Source: an uncultured Lachnospiraceae bacterium
GTDB lineage: Bacteria > Bacillota_A > Clostridia > Lachnospirales > Lachnospiraceae
Assembly (NCBI GenBank): GCA_900555005.1
Contig: USJM01000004.1
Location: 1 to 23,762 of the forward strand
Reading direction: 5' to 3'
Length of the DNA: 23,762 nt
Shown here: positions 14,612-22,856 of the stretch, one piece after another
Layout of the letters: every line of letters begins with the position of its first letter
Numbering within the stretch: position 1 is the stretch's first letter
The notes under the pieces: model-generated
The model's input: the letters and a program-made list of their open reading frames with translations, nothing else
What the model was told of the DNA's origin: nothing
Databases searched by the model: none
Translations under genes and position numbers: made by a program

Positions 14612-15472
14612 GTGGAAGAGGGCAATTCTGATAAGATATATATCGGCTGCCATTTATCCATATCGAACGGATATGAGGCCATGGGCAGGGAATGTCTTTC
14701 GATGGGCGGCAATACATTCGCATTTTTCACACGCAATCCGCGGGGCGGTCAGGTGAAAAAAACGGAACCGGCCGATATGGCTGCGCTTGAGGGGTTTCTG
14801 AAAGCGCATGGGTTCGGGAAGCTTGTAGCGCACGCGCCATATACCATGAATCTGTGCTCAGATAAAGAGCGGGCACGCGAATATGCGGAGGAGTGCTTTC
14901 GAGATGATCTGGCGAAAATGGAGCAGCTTCCGGGCAATTTCTTCAATTTCCATCCGGGAAACTCGCTGAAGCAGGATCAGGAGAGTTGCATGGATCGCAT
15001 TGCGCAGGTTATGAACCGCTATATCAGTCCGGGGCAGAGTACGGTTGTGCTGCTGGAGACGATGGCAGGGAAGGGAACGGAGATCGGCAGAACATTTGAA
15101 CAGCTGCGTGAGATTCTGGACCGGATCGATGAGGACAAGCGGGAGAAGGTTGGGGTCTGCTTTGATACCTGTCATGTATGGGATGCAGGGTATGACATCG
15201 CTGGGGATCTGGACGGCGTGCTTTCGGAATTTGACCGGGTGGTAGGTCTCCGGAATCTGCGGGCAGTGCATCTGAACGATTCCAAAAATCCGTGCGGTTC
15301 TCACAAAGACCGGCATGAGAAGCTGGGGCAAGGCTGCATCGGATTAGAAGCACTTCGGCGCGTCGTGCGTCACCCGGCACTGTCAGGGAGACCGTTTGTA
15401 CTGGAAACACCGAATGAACGGGACGGATATATTCGGGAAATCAGAATGGTGAAAGCGTGGCAGTCTGCATGA
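14612..15472 (+). CDS. nfo: Endonuclease IV (AP endonuclease family 2)
   Basis: About 286 residues, a TIM-barrel enzyme with three zinc ions that cuts DNA 5' to abasic sites in base excision repair. All signature segments are present: GCHLSISNGYE, HAPYTMNLCS, FFNFHPGNSL, LLETMAGKGTEIG, GVCFDTCHVWDAGYD, AVHLNDSKNPCGSHKDRHE and LGQGCIG, ending near FVLETPNE. These provide the His, Glu and Asp zinc ligands. The frame is open from a TTG at 14579, but AAGGAG at 14598-14603 supports the GTG at 14612. It lies between the LMW-PTP and crcB genes with gaps of 53 and 28 bases, so co-transcription is likely. Confidence 0.96.
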   Translation: MEEGNSDKIYIGCHLSISNGYEAMGRECLSMGGNTFAFFTRNPRGGQVKKTEPADMAALEGFLKAHGFGKLVAHAPYTMNLCSDKERAREYAEECFRDDLAKMEQLPGNFFNFHPGNSLKQDQESCMDRIAQVMNRYISPGQSTVVLLETMAGKGTEIGRTFEQLREILDRIDEDKREKVGVCFDTCHVWDAGYDIAGDLDGVLSEFDRVVGLRNLRAVHLNDSKNPCGSHKDRHEKLGQGCIGLEALRRVVRHPALSGRPFVLETPNERDGYIREIRMVKAWQSA

Positions 15473-15500
15473 GAGACTCCAGGGAAAGGAAAGAAGAAAG

Positions 15501-15860
15501 ATGCTTCAATGTCTGATTGTTGCTGCCGGAGGGGCGGCTGGTGCAGTGCTGCGCTATCTGATAGGGCTGCTTCCGATGAATCCTGGAAATGGATTTCCGC
15601 TCAAGACGTTTCTGATTAATGTCATCGGGGCCTTCGTCATCGGCCTGGTCGCGGCGGCTGCCGCGAAGAATTCACTAAGTCCAAGACTTATGCTGTTTTT
15701 GAAAGTCGGAATCTGCGGCGGGTTTACGACATTTTCCTCCTTTGCGCTGGAGACGGAGACGTTGATGGCGAAGGGACAGAACGGGGTGGCATCTTTGTAT
15801 GTCATTCTCAGCCTTTTCTGTGGCATACTGGCGGTGTCGGCAGCGGAGCATATTGTGTAA
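15501..15860 (+). CDS. crcB: Fluoride exporter CrcB/Fluc
   Basis: A 119-residue membrane protein of the Fluc family, which forms dual-topology dimeric channels that expel fluoride. Four hydrophobic helices can be read, with the family motifs GGAAGAVLRY (about 10-19), INVIGAFVIG, and GICGGFTTFSSFALE with the Phe-box and polar track. The length is normal. A purine-rich leader GGAAAGGAAAGAAG precedes the ATG. Many Bacillota carry two adjacent crcB genes forming heterodimers; only one is seen here, so it would act as a homodimer or pair with a copy elsewhere. No fluoride riboswitch is visible upstream, where the sequence is nfo coding. Confidence 0.96.
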   Translation: MLQCLIVAAGGAAGAVLRYLIGLLPMNPGNGFPLKTFLINVIGAFVIGLVAAAAAKNSLSPRLMLFLKVGICGGFTTFSSFALETETLMAKGQNGVASLYVILSLFCGILAVSAAEHIV

Positions 15861-15947
15861 GAAAGGTATGGGGGAAAGACTGCAGCGTGTAAAATGAATT
15901 TGATTGGGCGGTGCAGTCAAAGGCTGAGGAGGCAGCGAGTTTACGAC

Positions 15948-18625
15948 ATGAAAACCTTTACACTGAATGGAACATGGAGCATGCTGGCGCCGGATGGAAG
16001 CAGGACCGAGGGGAAAATTCCCGGATCTGTCTACAGTTTCCTTCTGGATGCAGGCAAGATGGAGGATCCTTTCTACAGGGATCATGAATACAAGGCGCTG
16101 GAGCTTGTGAAGGGTGATTACACCTTCGTCAGGACGTTTGACGCAGACCCGATGCTTCTGAGTCAGGCCCATCAGGTGCTTCGCTTTGATGGCGTCGATA
16201 CCATCTCGGACATCTACCTGAACGGGATGTGGATCGGGTCAACGATGGATATGCACACAGCTTACGAGTTCGATGTGAGAGGTCTGCTCCTAGAGAGCGG
16301 AAATGAACTGAAGGTATGTATCAAGTCTCCGACGAGGTGGATTGCACAGAGGGACAAGGAACATCACCTTGGCGGCTCGATCGAAGCAATGAAGGGTTTC
16401 TCGTATCTCCGGAAGGCTCACTGCACGTTTGGCTGGGACTGGGGCCCGAGACTGCCTGATGAAGGTATCTGGAAGGATGTCACCCTCCTTGGCTGGAATG
16501 ATGAGAGAATCACGGATGTGCGCATTCACCAGAATCATCTGCTGGAGGATGGCAGTGCGGCGATGGGCGCTTCGGAGCATGCTGCGCAGGCAAAAGCAGG
16601 CAGAGTGCGTGTGCAGCTGACGGTGAAAGCAGAGACATCAGCATCCAGTACTGATGGTGCGGACAACTGCGCAGCTGCATCACACAGTGTTGGTGCCGCG
16701 AGGAGCAGCAAAGCTGTATCACACGGTATTGATAGCGCTGGAAGTGGTGAAGCTGCAGGGCAGACCGGCAGCGATCAGATATGCGGCAGGGACGATGCTA
16801 AATCGATCAGAATCGAACTGACAGCCCCGGACGGACAAGTCTTCTGCCTGAAAAACGGTGAGCCGTTCGAGGTAGAGCGTCCACAGCTCTGGTGGCCGAA
16901 CGGGCTCGGCAGTCAGCCCCTTTACACAGTGACGGTCAGCCTTCTTGGAAGAGAGGGAGAAGTCATTGAACGGCAGACCAGAAGAATTGGCCTCCGCACG
17001 ATGACGATGAGAAGGAAGAAAGATCAGTGGGGTGAGACATTTGCCACAGAGGCAAACGGTCAGACATTCTTCGCCATGGGGGCAGATTATATCCCGGAGG
17101 ACAACATTCTTTCGAGGAGATCGCCGGAGCGGACGAAGCGCATGCTCGGGTACTGCAGAGAGTCTCATTTCAACGCGATCCGGGTCTGGGGCGGCGGCTT
17201 CTACCCAGATGACTGGTTCTTCGACGACTGTGACGAATACGGCCTGGTTGTGTGGGAAGATCTGATGTTTGCCTGCGCGTTCTATCCGTCCGATGAGGCA
17301 TTCTATGACGAGATCCGGGAGGAAATCCGTCAGAATGTCAGGCGGATTCGCCATCATGCGAGCCTGGGACTCTGGTGCTGCAACAACGAGATGGAAGGAT
17401 TCGCCTTTGACGGTGGCTACGAGTGCAATGCCATCACGAAGGCAGATTATCTGATTCAGAATGAATATGTGATTCCGCAGATTCTGAAAGAGGAAGACCC
17501 GGACACCTTCTGGTGGCCGTCCTCTCCGTCATCAGGCGGAAAGCTGGACAATCCGAGTGATCCCAGCCGCGGGGATGTCCATTACTGGAATGTCTGGCAC
17601 GGCGGCGCACCGTTTACAGAATACCGGAAATTCCGGTTCCGCTACCTGTCAGAATTTGGATTTCAGTCTTTTCCGTGTCTGACAACGGTGAAAAGCTTTA
17701 CGGAGCCTCAGGACCGCAACATCTTCTCCTATGTAATGGAGATGCATCAGAGAAATGCAGGTGCGAACGGGAAGATCATGATGTACCTGTCGCAGAATTA
17801 TCGCTATCCGGAGACTTTTGAAAACCTGCTCTATGCATCACAGCTGCTCCAGGCTGAGGCCATCAATATGGCGTCGAGCATTTCAGGCGGAACAGAAACG
17901 ATGACCGATGCATGGGTGCCATTTACTGGCAGCTGAATGACATCTGGCCGGTCGCGTCCTGGGCATCTCTGGATTACTATTACCGCTGGAAGGCACTGCA
18001 GTACTATGCAAAGCGTTTCTTCGCACCGGTCATGCTGAGCTGCGAGGAAAACAGCATGGCATCTCAGGGGCTGACCTGCATTAGTGAGCCGGAGCCGCAT
18101 ACATTCTCAGCAAGGCTTTGCCTGACCAATGAGACCTGGGATGTGCAGAAGAGGACGGTTGTATGGGAACTGCGGGATGAGTCGAGCTGCATTCTCAGAA
18201 GCGGACGTATCGACGCGGAAGTGAAACCATTCTCAAGCGAGTGGTTCGACACCATCGATGTTTCAGATGCTGACGTCCGTTCCGCACATCTGCACTATGC
18301 ACTGCTGAAAGCAGAGGGGAAGGTGCAAGAGGCGGAGAATTTGGCAGATACGGCTGAAGACGACACTTCACAGGGAAGCGTTCTGTTTGTTCCGGCAAAG
18401 CACTACAGGTTCGCTGATCCGCACCTGGAATTGACCGTCAGCAGGGAAAATCGTACGGTTACGGTGTCAGCTGAAGCGTACGCAAAGTCGGTGGAGATTT
18501 ACAGTGCAGGCGGTTATGTACGGCTGGATGACAACTTCTTCGACATGGAGAAGGGAAGCCGCACCCTTCGAATTCTCGAGGGCGATATGGATGACTTGAA
18601 GGTGAGAAGCGTATTCGATATCTGA
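15948..18625 (+). pseudogene. GH2 beta-mannosidase, single frameshift
   Basis: About 893 codons when repaired, the normal length of cytosolic GH2 beta-mannosidases, which hydrolyse mannosides and mannan oligosaccharides. Order: sugar-binding domain (LNGTWSML, PGSVYSFLL), FGWDWGPRLPDEGIW, Ig-like domain, then the TIM barrel with acid/base E481 in CNNEMEG and nucleophile E569 in YLSEFGFQSFP. Near 17873 the frame breaks. Restoring one G (GCGGTC) joins INMA to VEHFRRNRNDDRCMGAIYWQ, and the protein then continues NDIWPVASW to the stop at 18625. An unusual Ser/Ala/Gly-rich insert at residues 228-285 interrupts the Ig-like domain. There is no signal peptide. The start has a distant GAGGAGG. Without readthrough the first product would end after the catalytic residues. 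Confidence 0.9.
16629..16802 (+). repeat. Low-complexity in-frame insert within the beta-mannosidase gene
   Basis: Codons for residues 228-285 are rich in Ser, Ala, Gly and Asp. Imperfect 13-codon units are visible: AASHSVGAARSSK, AVSHGIDSAGSGE, then AAGQTGSDQICGR. At DNA level GCTGCATCACACAGTGTT (16674) recurs as GCTGTATCACACGGTATT (16713), 39 bases apart. The insert splits a beta-strand region between RVRVQLTVKAE and SIRIELTAPDG, and probably forms a flexible loop. Confidence 0.6.
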
Positions 18626-18633
18626 TGAGTCAT

Positions 18634-18688
18634 AAAGAGGACGATTCTGCATGGCATCTGGAATGCTGTGGAGTCGTCCTCTTTTTTT
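18634..18688 (+). terminator. Intrinsic terminator after beta-mannosidase
   Basis: AGAGGACGATTC (18636-18647) pairs with GAGTCGTCCTCT (18671-18682) over 12 bp with one G-T pair, followed by seven T residues. It ends the beta-mannosidase transcript. The end of the GntR gene on the other strand abuts it: its TAA lies in the A/T tail. Confidence 0.88.
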
Positions 18689-19427
18689 ATTTTTTATGGG
18701 TGTCTGTGGAGCTGGATTCGGCCTGTTCGGATTCGTCGAAGATCCGTTCACTGACATAGTCGACGTGGCGGCGCATGGCGATGGATGCCAGCTCATAGTC
18801 TTTCTTTTCCAGATACATCAGGATCAGTGTATGTTCTGAAAGCGCAGCGTTTGTGTGCTGCCCGAGCGTTCCGGAGAGGATGTTATAGCGGATCATGGTC
18901 TGATTGACAGTCGATATCGTTTCCGTCAGAAAATGATTGTTCTGAAGGGCAGCTGTCGTGCTGTGGAAGGCGTGGTCAAGCTCTGCGTACCGGATCAGTG
19001 CATTCTGTCTGTCAGGGGCTTCGGCTTGAGGCTCTCCGGGGCTGACAAGCGCCAGGGCTTTCTGTTCTTTTAGGATTCCGTGAAGCCGCGAGAGGATGCG
19101 GTTCGTGGTCTCCGGATCGACCGGATCCGATTCGATGGACCGGATCGCGGTGGGCTCCAGAATCTTCCGCATCTGCGTGATATCATGGATATCCTTTGCC
19201 GTCAGCTTTGCGACAAATGTATGTCCGGTGCTGTCTCGGACAGCCAGACGTTCGTAGACCAGCTTCTGCAGGGCGTTCCGGATCGGAGTCCGGCTCAGAT
19301 GCAGGTCTTCGCCGAGCTGAAGCTCTACAAGCGGTGTGCCTGGAGCGTAGTCGCCGGCATAGATCCGGCTCTTTATGAGTTCATATGCGCGATCGTGACG
19401 CTTTTGTTCTGAAAAAGGCTCTGCCAT
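18687..19427 (-). CDS. GntR family regulator, FadR/FCD subgroup
   Basis: A 246-residue transcription factor. Residues about 10-75 are the GntR winged helix (RAYELIKSRIYAGDYAPGTP, then LGEDLHLSRTPIRNALQKL). Residues about 85-235 are an all-helical FCD ligand domain with the likely metal ligands D and H in ELDHAFHSTT, followed by SEHTLILMYLEKKDYELA and AMRRHVDYV. The family senses small carboxylates, sugar acids or amino acid derivatives. The frame is open to 19484, but GGAGG eight bases before ATG 19427 fixes the start. A 7-bp hairpin (19459-19477) lies in its leader. It is divergent from the M20 peptidase-ADH-aminotransferase run and probably regulates it and itself through the GTATAC sites. 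Confidence 0.93.
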   Translation of the reverse strand: MAEPFSEQKRHDRAYELIKSRIYAGDYAPGTPLVELQLGEDLHLSRTPIRNALQKLVYERLAVRDSTGHTFVAKLTAKDIHDITQMRKILEPTAIRSIESDPVDPETTNRILSRLHGILKEQKALALVSPGEPQAEAPDRQNALIRYAELDHAFHSTTAALQNNHFLTETISTVNQTMIRYNILSGTLGQHTNAALSEHTLILMYLEKKDYELASIAMRRHVDYVSERIFDESEQAESSSTDTHKK

Positions 19428-19646
19428 AGCTTCATCCTCCGCTGTATGCCTCCAGGTGGCAGCGCGGTGGGCGCTGCGAAGCAACGAAACCGCGCGTAAT
19501 CATATATAAGTGGCAAAAGATACTTTATATTATAGTATACCATTATTCAGGCAAAATATGTCCGATCATCCAGGAGGGTGATTTCCCAAATACTTAATGT
19601 ATACAATAAATATTGAAAATAAATACTGAATCAACAAAAAAGCTAT

Positions 19647-19664
19647 AAATAAAACGTTTTATTT
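19647..19664. promoter_or_regulatory. 18-bp perfect palindrome with central CG
   Basis: AAATAAAACGTTTTATTT is a perfect palindrome ten bases upstream of the -35 of the rightward promoter. The AAACGTTT core with a central CpG resembles LacI/CcpA-type operators, although it lacks the TG...CA ends of a strict cre site. Its place upstream of -35 would suit an activator or a looping repressor. Binding protein unknown. Confidence 0.5.
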
Positions 19665-19673
19665 CAAAGTGTG

Positions 19674-19702
19674 TTGACATTACTCTCAAAAAAGTATACA
19701 TT
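19674..19702 (+). promoter_or_regulatory. Promoter of the M20 peptidase-ADH-aminotransferase run
   Basis: A perfect TTGACA at 19674-19679 is followed after 17 bases by TACATT (19697-19702). TATACA two bases earlier is an alternative with a 15-base spacer. Transcription would start near 19709. The -10 overlaps the GTATACATTA site, so GntR binding would block it. Confidence 0.6.
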
Positions 19703-19780
19703 ATCCAATGTAAAGAAGATTTCTAACCAAGTACAAGTGAAGCAGAACAGAAAATTGAATACAAATTCAAGGTAGATGCC

Positions 19781-19821
19781 AAAGAGGACAGCTGCAAACC
19801 GCAGTTGTCCTCTTTGTTTTT
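19781..19821 (+). terminator. Terminator-like hairpin in the operon leader
   Basis: AAAGAGGACA (19781-19790) pairs with TGTCCTCTTT (19806-19815), and CTGC (19792-19795) with GCAG (19801-19804). The result is a stem of about 15 bp with one G-T pair and a 5-base loop, followed by GTTTTT. It stands between the promoter at 19674 and the peptidase start at 19858, where a plain terminator would silence the operon. It is therefore a candidate attenuator, or the end of a short RNA of about 110 bases. A smaller hairpin TTGAAT/ATTCAA (19755-19770) precedes it. No T-box or other riboswitch core is recognisable. Confidence 0.65.
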
Positions 19822-19857
19822 ACGAAACGGATGTCTTTGGCGGAGAGGAGGGCTGTG

Positions 19858-21550
19858 ATGGTCGACGAGGAAATCCTGACATTGACAAAAAAGCTGGTAT
19901 CCATACGGAGCGTGAATGGAACGGAGGGGGAGAGGGAGATCGGGCTGTTTCTGGAAGCGTATCTCCGGTCATTTCCGTACTTTCAACAACATCCCGATTA
20001 TGTGATCGCTCCGAAGCTCAAAGAAGATCCACTGGGACGGAGAAATGTGCTGGCGCTGCTGATCGGGGAGAAGGATGACAATCCAAGGACAGTGATTCTG
20101 CATGGCCATATGGATACGGTTGGAATGGAAGGGTACAACGCCCTTGAGCCCTACGCAACAGATCCGGACACACTGGAAGAGAGCCTCCGTCATACAAAGC
20201 TTCCGGAGGCGCAGCGGCGGATCTTGAAAGTGGAAACTTTCTGTTCGGACGCGGGAGCTGCGATATGAAGAGCGGCGATGCAGTCTGGCTGATCCTGCTC
20301 AAGCGGTTTTCGGAGCATCCGGAATTATTCAGCGGAAACATCATTCTTTCGCTCAATCCAGTAGAAGAGAATATGCATACCGGCATGATTGAGGCGCTGC
20401 CTGCTTTTCTGAAGTGGAAAGAGCAGTATCACCTGAAACTGGTTGCTGCACTCAACAACGACTTTACATCGCCGCTTTATCCGGGCGACTTGAAAAAGAC
20501 CATCTACACTGGAATCGGAGGAAAGCTGCTGCCCTGTTTTTATATTCAGGGGAAGGAAACACATGTCGGACAGTGCTTTGAGGGGTTTGATGCATCCTGG
20601 CTGGCTGCGGAGCTTGTACGGAGAATCCAGCTGTCGATGGATTTTGAGGACACCGTGGTGGAGAAACAGCCTGCCCGCCGTCCGTATTGAAGCTGAAGGA
20701 TCTGAAGACCTGGTACAACGTGCAGACCGCAAAAGAGGCGCTGGTCTATTTCAACTATTTTGTTCATGACGCTCCGGTGAATGTGATTACAGAAAAACTG
20801 CTTGCGGCGGCAAAGGATGCGTTCCGGTCGGTGCTTTCTTCACTGAACAGGGAGTATCGCAGATTCACGGAGAAGAATCACGAAACGTTTCAGGAGAAAC
20901 AGTATGACGTGACAGTGCTTTCCTATGACGAGCTTGTCCGGATCTGCAGACAGAACGTATCAGACGGGGACTCACTGGACCAGACAGTCCATGGGATCAT
21001 TGCCGGACAGAAACAGAAGGGAATCGATCTCAGGGAAACCCCAGTGGAAGCTGTCCGGTACCTTCTTGCAAAGGCAAATCTGACGCAGCCGGTCATTGTT
21101 CTGTATTATGCACCGCCTTACTGCCCGCATTCTACCCTGAAGGAAGACAACGAGGCTGTGATGAGGTGCATCCGGGAGGCAGCAGCGGAAACAGAAGAAG
21201 AGACGGGGGATTCTTTCAGGTTTAAACGGTTTTATCCGAGCCTTTCCGACAGCAGCTACTTGAAAATTGACGATGACCAGACTTCTGTTGACTGCCTGAA
21301 GCGCAACTTCCCCGGGCTGGAGGAGCTGTATCCGCTCCCGATCGATCTGATCCAGAAGCTGGATGTGCCTGCAGTCAACATCGGATGCTATGGCGCCGAT
21401 GCGCATAAGTGGACAGAACGTGTCAGCATCCCCTATACATTCGGTACGCTTCCCAGGCTGGAGGAACGGGTGATCCGAAAACTTTTAGACCTGGCGTGTG
21501 GGACAAGTGAAACCGCTTCAACAGATGGGAAGGATCCCCAAACGTCATGA
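19858..21550 (+). pseudogene. RocB-like M20 family metallopeptidase, two frameshifts
   Basis: About 565 codons when repaired, matching the long RocB-type M20 proteins, named after an arginine-catabolism gene of Bacillus. Metal-site features are all present but spread over three frames: H84-x-D86 in LHGHMDTVG (frame 1), FGRGSCDMKSGDAV and the Glu pair in LNPVEENMHTG (frame 2), and the His in GKETHVGQCFEG. Frame 3 carries KDLKTWYNVQTAKEALVYFN and the C-terminal domain. The breaks lie near 20225 (TTGGAA to TTGAA) and 20673 (GCCCCG to GCCCG), each one base lost. ATG 19858 follows GAGGAGG by six bases. It heads an operon with the alcohol dehydrogenase 21 bases downstream. Probable role: hydrolysis of an acyl or peptide bond in a small nitrogenous substrate. 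Confidence 0.85.
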
Positions 21551-21571
21551 TCAGAGAGAAGGAGCGGACAG

Positions 21572-22737
21572 ATGAAAAAGCTGGTATTGTCAGGAAAACG
21601 AATCATCACCGGACAGGGATCTCTGGACGCACTGTCAGAGATGAACTGCCGCCGCGCGTGCATCGTGACAGGAGGTCAATCGATGATCCGGACACATGTC
21701 ATCGAGCGGGCAGAGGAGCTGCTGAGAAAAGCTGGCGCTGAGACGATGCTGATCAGCGGGGTTCATAAAAATCCGGACTTGACGAGGTAGCGGATGGTGT
21801 ACAGCGGCTGAAGACGTTCCAGCCGGATCTCGTGGCTGCCTTTGGCGGCGGATCGGCGATGGATGCAGCAAAGGGGATGGTTCTGTTTTATGAGTTCCCG
21901 GAGCTGACGCGGGAGAATGTTCTTGAGAAAAACCGGGCGGGAAAGATCCCGGCCACGCGTTCCGTAGCGCTTGTCTGCATTCCGTCGACGTCCGGAACAG
22001 GGTCAGAGGTGACCCGGGGAACGGTTCTGACGGACAGAAAGCAGAAACTGAAGGTACCGATTATGACGGACTGCCTGAGACCGGACATTGCGATTCTGGA
22101 TCCGGATCTTCCGATGACGATGCCGGCCCATATCGCGGCGGAGACAGGGATGGATGCGCTGACGCACGCGATGGAATCCTTCATCAACCATAACATGGAT
22201 GACATTGATGCAGGACTTGCGCGGGAAGCCATCAGAGGGCTGATGAAGTGGCTGCCGGAATCGGTTCACGACGGAACCCTCAAGGCCAGGGAGAAGGTGC
22301 ACAACTATCAGGCGATGGCTGGCATCAGTTTTGCCAATGTTGGGCTCGGAATGGTTCACGGGATCGCGCACAGCTTCGGCGCCTGCTTCGATATGGCGCA
22401 CGGGCTGACCAACGCGATCATCCTCCCGGCAGTGATGGCTTACAACAGGCAGGATGCATTTGCTGCCACGCAGCTGGATGAGCTGTCTGACGACTGCCGT
22501 GTGGAGGACATTGTCGAAGCGGTCGATGTACTCCGGGAGGATCTGGGGATTCCAGCCAGTTTCCGGGAGGCAGGCATTTCAGAGGAGGATTATCTGAGGT
22601 GCAGGGAACTGCTTCTGGAACATGCCATGCTCGGGGCAACGACAGTCAACCCGGTGAAGATGACAAAGGAAGCCATGGGGAAAATGCTTGACCGGGTCTA
22701 CTACGGGGCAGATGACAGCCGGATCGCCTGTGGGTGA
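21572..22737 (+). pseudogene. Iron-containing alcohol dehydrogenase, single frameshift
   Basis: About 388 codons when repaired, the normal length of group III (Fe-dependent) alcohol dehydrogenases that interconvert aldehydes and alcohols with NAD(P)H. The N-terminal part reads KLVLSGKRIITGQGSLDALS. After a break near 21781 it resumes DEVADGVQRLKTFQPDLVAA. The nucleotide loop FGGGSAMDAAKG, the STSGTGSEVT box, then D and H ligands in AAETGMDALTHAMES and GMVHGIAHSFGACFDMAHG, follow. Loss of one G (TTGGAC to TTGAC) explains the break. ATG 21572 has AAGGAG seven bases upstream. It sits between the M20 gene and the class III aminotransferase, so its substrate is probably the aldehyde made by that enzyme (inference). 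Confidence 0.88.
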
Positions 22738-22757
22738 CGAAGGTCAGCAGTGTTCTG

Positions 22758-22809
22758 CCTCGCCGCTGCAGATTTTTTGGAAAATCATGACAGACAGCAT
22801 CTGGCGAGG
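22758..22809. repeat. Nested hairpin between ADH and aminotransferase genes
   Basis: CCTCGCC (22758-22764) pairs with GGCGAGG (22803-22809), and inside it GATTTT (22771-22776) pairs with AAAATC (22781-22786). No T-run follows, so it is not a clear terminator. It may tune expression between the two genes, or be an RNA-processing site. Confidence 0.4.
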
Positions 22810-22856
22810 TACTTGAAACAGTCAGAAGGATAGGAGCAGGGTACGGAGGAGATCGT

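Larger units (their letters stand above)
19535..19703. promoter_or_regulatory. Three GTATAC-centred sites in the GntR-operon intergenic region
   Basis: GTATACCATTA (19535-19545), TAATGTATAC (19595-19604, inverted) and GTATACATTA (19694-19703) are copies of one motif. The first abuts a TATAAT on the minus strand (19529-19534) that may serve the GntR gene. The middle lies in a nearly perfect dyad TTAATGTA-TACAATAA. The third covers the -10 of the rightward promoter. FadR-type GntR proteins bind short dyads of this size, so these are the best candidate operators. Confidence 0.55.

Noticed and set aside
19709..19821. A T-box or other known riboswitch in the M20 operon leader.
   Set aside because: No T-box AGGGTGG core or other class-specific conserved element is present; only a hairpin and T-run are visible.
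22738..22833. An in-frame continuation after the ADH stop codon reads AVFCLAAADFLENHDRQHLA and on to a TAG, looking coding-like.
   Set aside because: The ADH is already full length for its family, the stretch lacks a ribosome binding site, and it overlaps a nested hairpin.
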